Shown piece by piece: positions 5,863-7,662 of a stretch of DNA of 7,662 nt. The DNA comes from an uncultured Collinsella sp. (lineage in GTDB: Bacteria; Actinomycetota; Coriobacteriia; Coriobacteriales; Coriobacteriaceae). Under the pieces are notes generated by a model that saw only the letters and a program-made list of their open reading frames with translations, was not told where the DNA came from and ran no database searches. Within the stretch, counting starts at the first letter, position 1. The number at the start of each line of letters is the position of its first letter. The translations under genes and the position numbers were made by a program. The DNA is taken from NCBI GenBank assembly GCA_900757285.1, contig CAAENI010000284.1, positions 1-7,662 of the forward strand, read 5' to 3'.

Positions 5863-6348
5863 ATGTTCTCAATCGGTCAACACGTCATTCATCCGGGCCA
5901 GGGAGTCTGCACCGTCGTCGGTTTTAGGGACGACACGCCGCAGCCCATGTTGTTGCTCGAGACCAAGCAGGGACATGCGCAGACGATTCTCATGTACCCC
6001 GTGGCGCAGGCCGACCGCCTACATGCCGCCATCTCTCAGCAGGATGCCGAGCACCTGCTGAGCCACTACGACGAGCTGGAGTGCGACACCTTTACCGAGC
6101 GCAACAGCTCGCTTGAAGAGACACACTTTAAGCAGCAGCTCAAGCTGGGCGCGCCCGAGACGGTCCGTGTGGCCAAGACGATGATGCACCGCATCCGCCA
6201 GGCCGAGGAAGCTGATAAAAAGCCCAGCTCCTACTACATGCGCGTACTCAAGGAAGCCAAGCGCCGCTCCATCGAGGAGTTCGCCGTGGCCCTGGGCGTC
6301 ACCGAAGAGGCCGCCGAAGCCCGCCTAGCCCAAGCCGCCCTCAACTAA
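5863..6348 (+). CDS. CarD/CdnL-family RNA polymerase-binding transcription regulator
   Basis: A 161-aa protein of the CarD_CdnL_TRCF family. Members bind the RNA polymerase beta subunit through an N-terminal Tudor-like domain and the upstream edge of the transcription bubble through a C-terminal helical domain, altering open-complex stability. The N-terminal signature FSIGQHVIHPGQGVCTV (2-18) and beta-rich region to about residue 50 fit the RNAP-interaction domain. The helical part (about 56-160), with the late segment KEAKRRSIEEFAVALGVTEE (130-149), fits the C-terminal domain, and the length equals that of mycobacterial CarD (162 aa). It contains no tryptophan, so the DNA-wedging Trp of mycobacterial CarD is absent; this pattern also occurs in divergent CarD-like proteins. 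The start has GGAGG four bases upstream. The gene is monocistronic by appearance, divergent from argS and followed seven bases after its stop by a perfect hairpin. Confidence 0.88.
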   Translation: MFSIGQHVIHPGQGVCTVVGFRDDTPQPMLLLETKQGHAQTILMYPVAQADRLHAAISQQDAEHLLSHYDELECDTFTERNSSLEETHFKQQLKLGAPETVRVAKTMMHRIRQAEEADKKPSSYYMRVLKEAKRRSIEEFAVALGVTEEAAEARLAQAALN

Positions 6349-6355
6349 CCTGTCA

Positions 6356-6396
6356 AAAACCACCACAAAGGGGACAGGCACCTTTGTGGTGGTTTT
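6356..6396 (+). terminator. Perfect 16-bp hairpin after the carD-like gene (repeat copy 1)
   Basis: AAAACCACCACAAAGG (6356-6371) pairs perfectly with 6381-6396 around the 9-nt loop GGACAGGCA. The A-tract before and T-tract after make it terminator-like on both strands. It begins 7 nt after the carD-like stop. All 41 nt are identical to the hairpin at 7055-7095, and identity ends exactly at the stem boundaries, so it is also a copy of a dispersed palindromic repeat. Confidence 0.8.
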
Positions 6397-6450
6397 CTTG
6401 TTCTAGTAGTATTCAATCTCATCGATACCCACGAGCACAAGGAGTCTGTT

Positions 6451-7050
6451 ATGGCAGAGACGCTTACCGCCGGAATCACCCGCGACCGCGCATTCGAACT
6501 GCTCAACGAGCACAACAAGGATCCGTTCCACATCACCCACGGCGAAACGGTCGAGGGCACCATGCGCTACTTTGCGCGCGAGTTCGACCCCGAGAACGAG
6601 GAGTTCTGGGGCATCGTCGGCCTGCTCCACGACCTGGATTGGGAGGAGCATGAGGACGACCCCATGAACCACACCATCTACGCTGCCGAGATCCTCGAAG
6701 GCGAGGGTGCCTCTCCTGAGCTCATCCGCGCCATTCAGTCGCACACCTCTGATTTCAACACCTCGCTGCCCAAGCCCGAACTGCAGATGGAGAAGATCCT
6801 GTTTGCCTGCGACGAGCTTACCGGCCTGATCGGAGCCGCGGTTATCATGCGCCCGAGCAAGAGCGTCATGGACTTTACGACCAAGTCGCTCAAGAAGAAG
6901 TTCAAGGACAAGCGCTTTGCCGCCGGATGCTCGCGCGACGTGATTTCGCAAGGCGCTGAGATGCTGGGCTGGGAGCTTCCCGAGCTCTTTGACCGCACCA
7001 TCGCGGCTATGCAGTCCTTCGCTCCCGATCGCGACGCCTTCCAGGCCTAG
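6451..7050 (+). CDS. HD-domain phosphohydrolase-like protein
   Basis: A 199-aa soluble protein of the HD superfamily, metal-dependent phosphohydrolases acting on nucleotides or cyclic nucleotides. Candidate metal ligands are His30 (HITHGETVEG), the His60-Asp61 doublet (GLLHDLDWEEHEDD), His98 (IQSHTSDF) and Asp121 (ACDELTGLIGA); His74 is another possible ligand. No signal peptide, membrane segment or partner domain is visible, so it is a stand-alone domain. The C-terminal third is helical and basic (KSLKKKFKDKRF, 145-156). The substrate cannot be told from sequence. The start is supported by AAGGAG (6439-6444) six bases upstream of the ATG. It lies between two identical hairpins and converges on proA; I could not assign a convincing promoter in the 54 bases after the first hairpin. 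Confidence 0.88.
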   Translation: MAETLTAGITRDRAFELLNEHNKDPFHITHGETVEGTMRYFAREFDPENEEFWGIVGLLHDLDWEEHEDDPMNHTIYAAEILEGEGASPELIRAIQSHTSDFNTSLPKPELQMEKILFACDELTGLIGAAVIMRPSKSVMDFTTKSLKKKFKDKRFAAGCSRDVISQGAEMLGWELPELFDRTIAAMQSFAPDRDAFQA

Positions 7051-7054
7051 CACC

Positions 7055-7095
7055 AAAACCACCACAAAGGGGACAGGCACCTTTGTGGTGGTTTT
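7055..7095. terminator. Perfect 16-bp hairpin between convergent genes (repeat copy 2)
   Basis: The same 41-nt sequence as 6356-6396, in the same orientation: stem 7055-7070 with 7080-7095, loop GGACAGGCA. It starts 5 nt after the HD-gene stop and ends 14 nt before the proA stop. T-runs occur on both strands (TTTTT on plus from 7092, TTTT on minus at 7055-7058), so it can serve as a bidirectional terminator for the convergent pair. Confidence 0.82.
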
Positions 7096-7109
7096 TGTTT
7101 GCGTGGGCG

Positions 7110-7662
7110 TTAGGGGCGGACCTGACCGGTGCCGCGAAGCTTGTATTTGTAGGTGGTGAGGGCCTCGGCGGCAAAGGGTCCGCGGGCGTGGAGCTTTTGG
7201 GTCGAGATGCCAATTTCGGCGCCCAGGCCAAACTCGCCGCCGTCGGTAAAGCGCGTGCTAGCGTTAGCGTACACGGCCGAGGCATCGACCTCATCCAAGA
7301 AGCGCTCGCAGGCGTCTGCGTCCTCGGCGATGATGGCCTCGGAATGCATGGTGCCATAGCGGTTGATGTGCGCGATGGCCTCTTCCTCGTTCGCCACGAC
7401 CTTCACGCTCATCTCGAGGGCCAGATACTCGCGGCCCCAGTCCTCCTCGGTTGCGGCAACGTAAGCATCGCCCTCGGCAAGACCGGCGGCAACGCAAGCG
7501 GCACACGTGGCCTCATCGCCGTGAATCAGCACATCGTGGTCGTGCAGCACGGCAACGACCGCAGGCAAAAACACATTGGCCACAGCATGGTCGACCAGCA
7601 GCGACTCGGCGGCATTGCACACGCCTACACGCTGGGTCTTGGCATTAACGATAATGTTGAGC
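7110..7662 (-). CDS. proA: Gamma-glutamyl phosphate reductase, C-terminal part (cut by window edge)
   Basis: ProA reduces gamma-glutamyl phosphate to glutamate-5-semialdehyde with NADPH, the second step of proline synthesis, in the cytoplasm. About 183 residues are visible; the N-terminal part lies beyond the right edge. The fragment opens with [20 protein letters not shown], the family's catalytic-cysteine segment (the Cys of GVCNAAE). Further family-like segments are EMSVKVV, the [13 protein letters not shown] region, [36 protein letters not shown] and the ending [17 protein letters not shown]. The reading frame is open through the window edge. The gene reads toward the HD gene and shares the hairpin at 7055-7095 as its likely terminator. 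Whether proB lies upstream cannot be seen. Confidence 0.95.
   Translation of the reverse strand, partial: LNIIVNAKTQRVGVCNAAESLLVDHAVANVFLPAVVAVLHDHDVLIHGDEATCAACVAAGLAEGDAYVAATEEDWGREYLALEMSVKVVANEEEAIAHINRYGTMHSEAIIAEDADACERFLDEVDASAVYANASTRFTDGGEFGLGAEIGISTQKLHARGPFAAEALTTYKYKLRGTGQVRP

Noticed and set aside
6403..7080. 225-codon minus-strand frame opposite the HD gene
   Set aside because: The HD gene has an SD, metal-binding motifs and a good stop context; the antisense product has no family features and would run through the hairpin at 7055-7095.

Overview
The window is high-GC bacterial chromosome. It most resembles a gut actinobacterium of the class Coriobacteriia, and Collinsella or a close relative is my best guess. 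That rests on the Rho factor with a very long, Ala/Pro/Arg-rich N-terminal extension, the style of the CarD-like protein and ArgS, and the strong SD sites combined with high GC. It is an inference from sequence style, not from a database match. No tRNA, rRNA, CRISPR array, integrase or transposase is visible.

Layout, left to right. (1) 1-252, minus: the start of an unrecognised small membrane protein running off the left edge, with its own sigma70-type promoter at 389-417. (2) 497-525: a strong intrinsic terminator closing rho. (3) 566-3136, minus: rho, 856 aa, of which about 434 aa are a disordered extension. (4) 3137-3666: an intergenic region with the rho leader and promoter, a 150-bp element bounded by 27-bp inverted repeats that contains a 42-codon ORF, and the argS terminator. 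(5) 3667-5520, minus: argS. (6) 5521-5862: a divergent promoter region for argS and the next gene. (7) 5863-6348, plus: a CarD/CdnL-family RNA polymerase-binding regulator that lacks tryptophan. (8) 6451-7050, plus: an HD-domain phosphohydrolase. (9) 7110-7662, minus: the C-terminal part of proA, cut by the right edge.

The protein-coding content is mostly housekeeping: transcription termination (Rho), transcription initiation (CarD-like), tRNA charging (ArgS) and proline synthesis (ProA). Each gene seems to be its own transcription unit, because nearly every gap carries a terminator or a promoter. The unusual material is between genes and at protein termini: the inverted-repeat element with its small ORF, two exactly identical 41-nt perfect hairpins at 6356-6396 and 7055-7095 bracketing the HD gene, the charged-patch repeat architecture of the Rho extension, and apparent loss of key aromatic residues in Rho and in the CarD-like protein.
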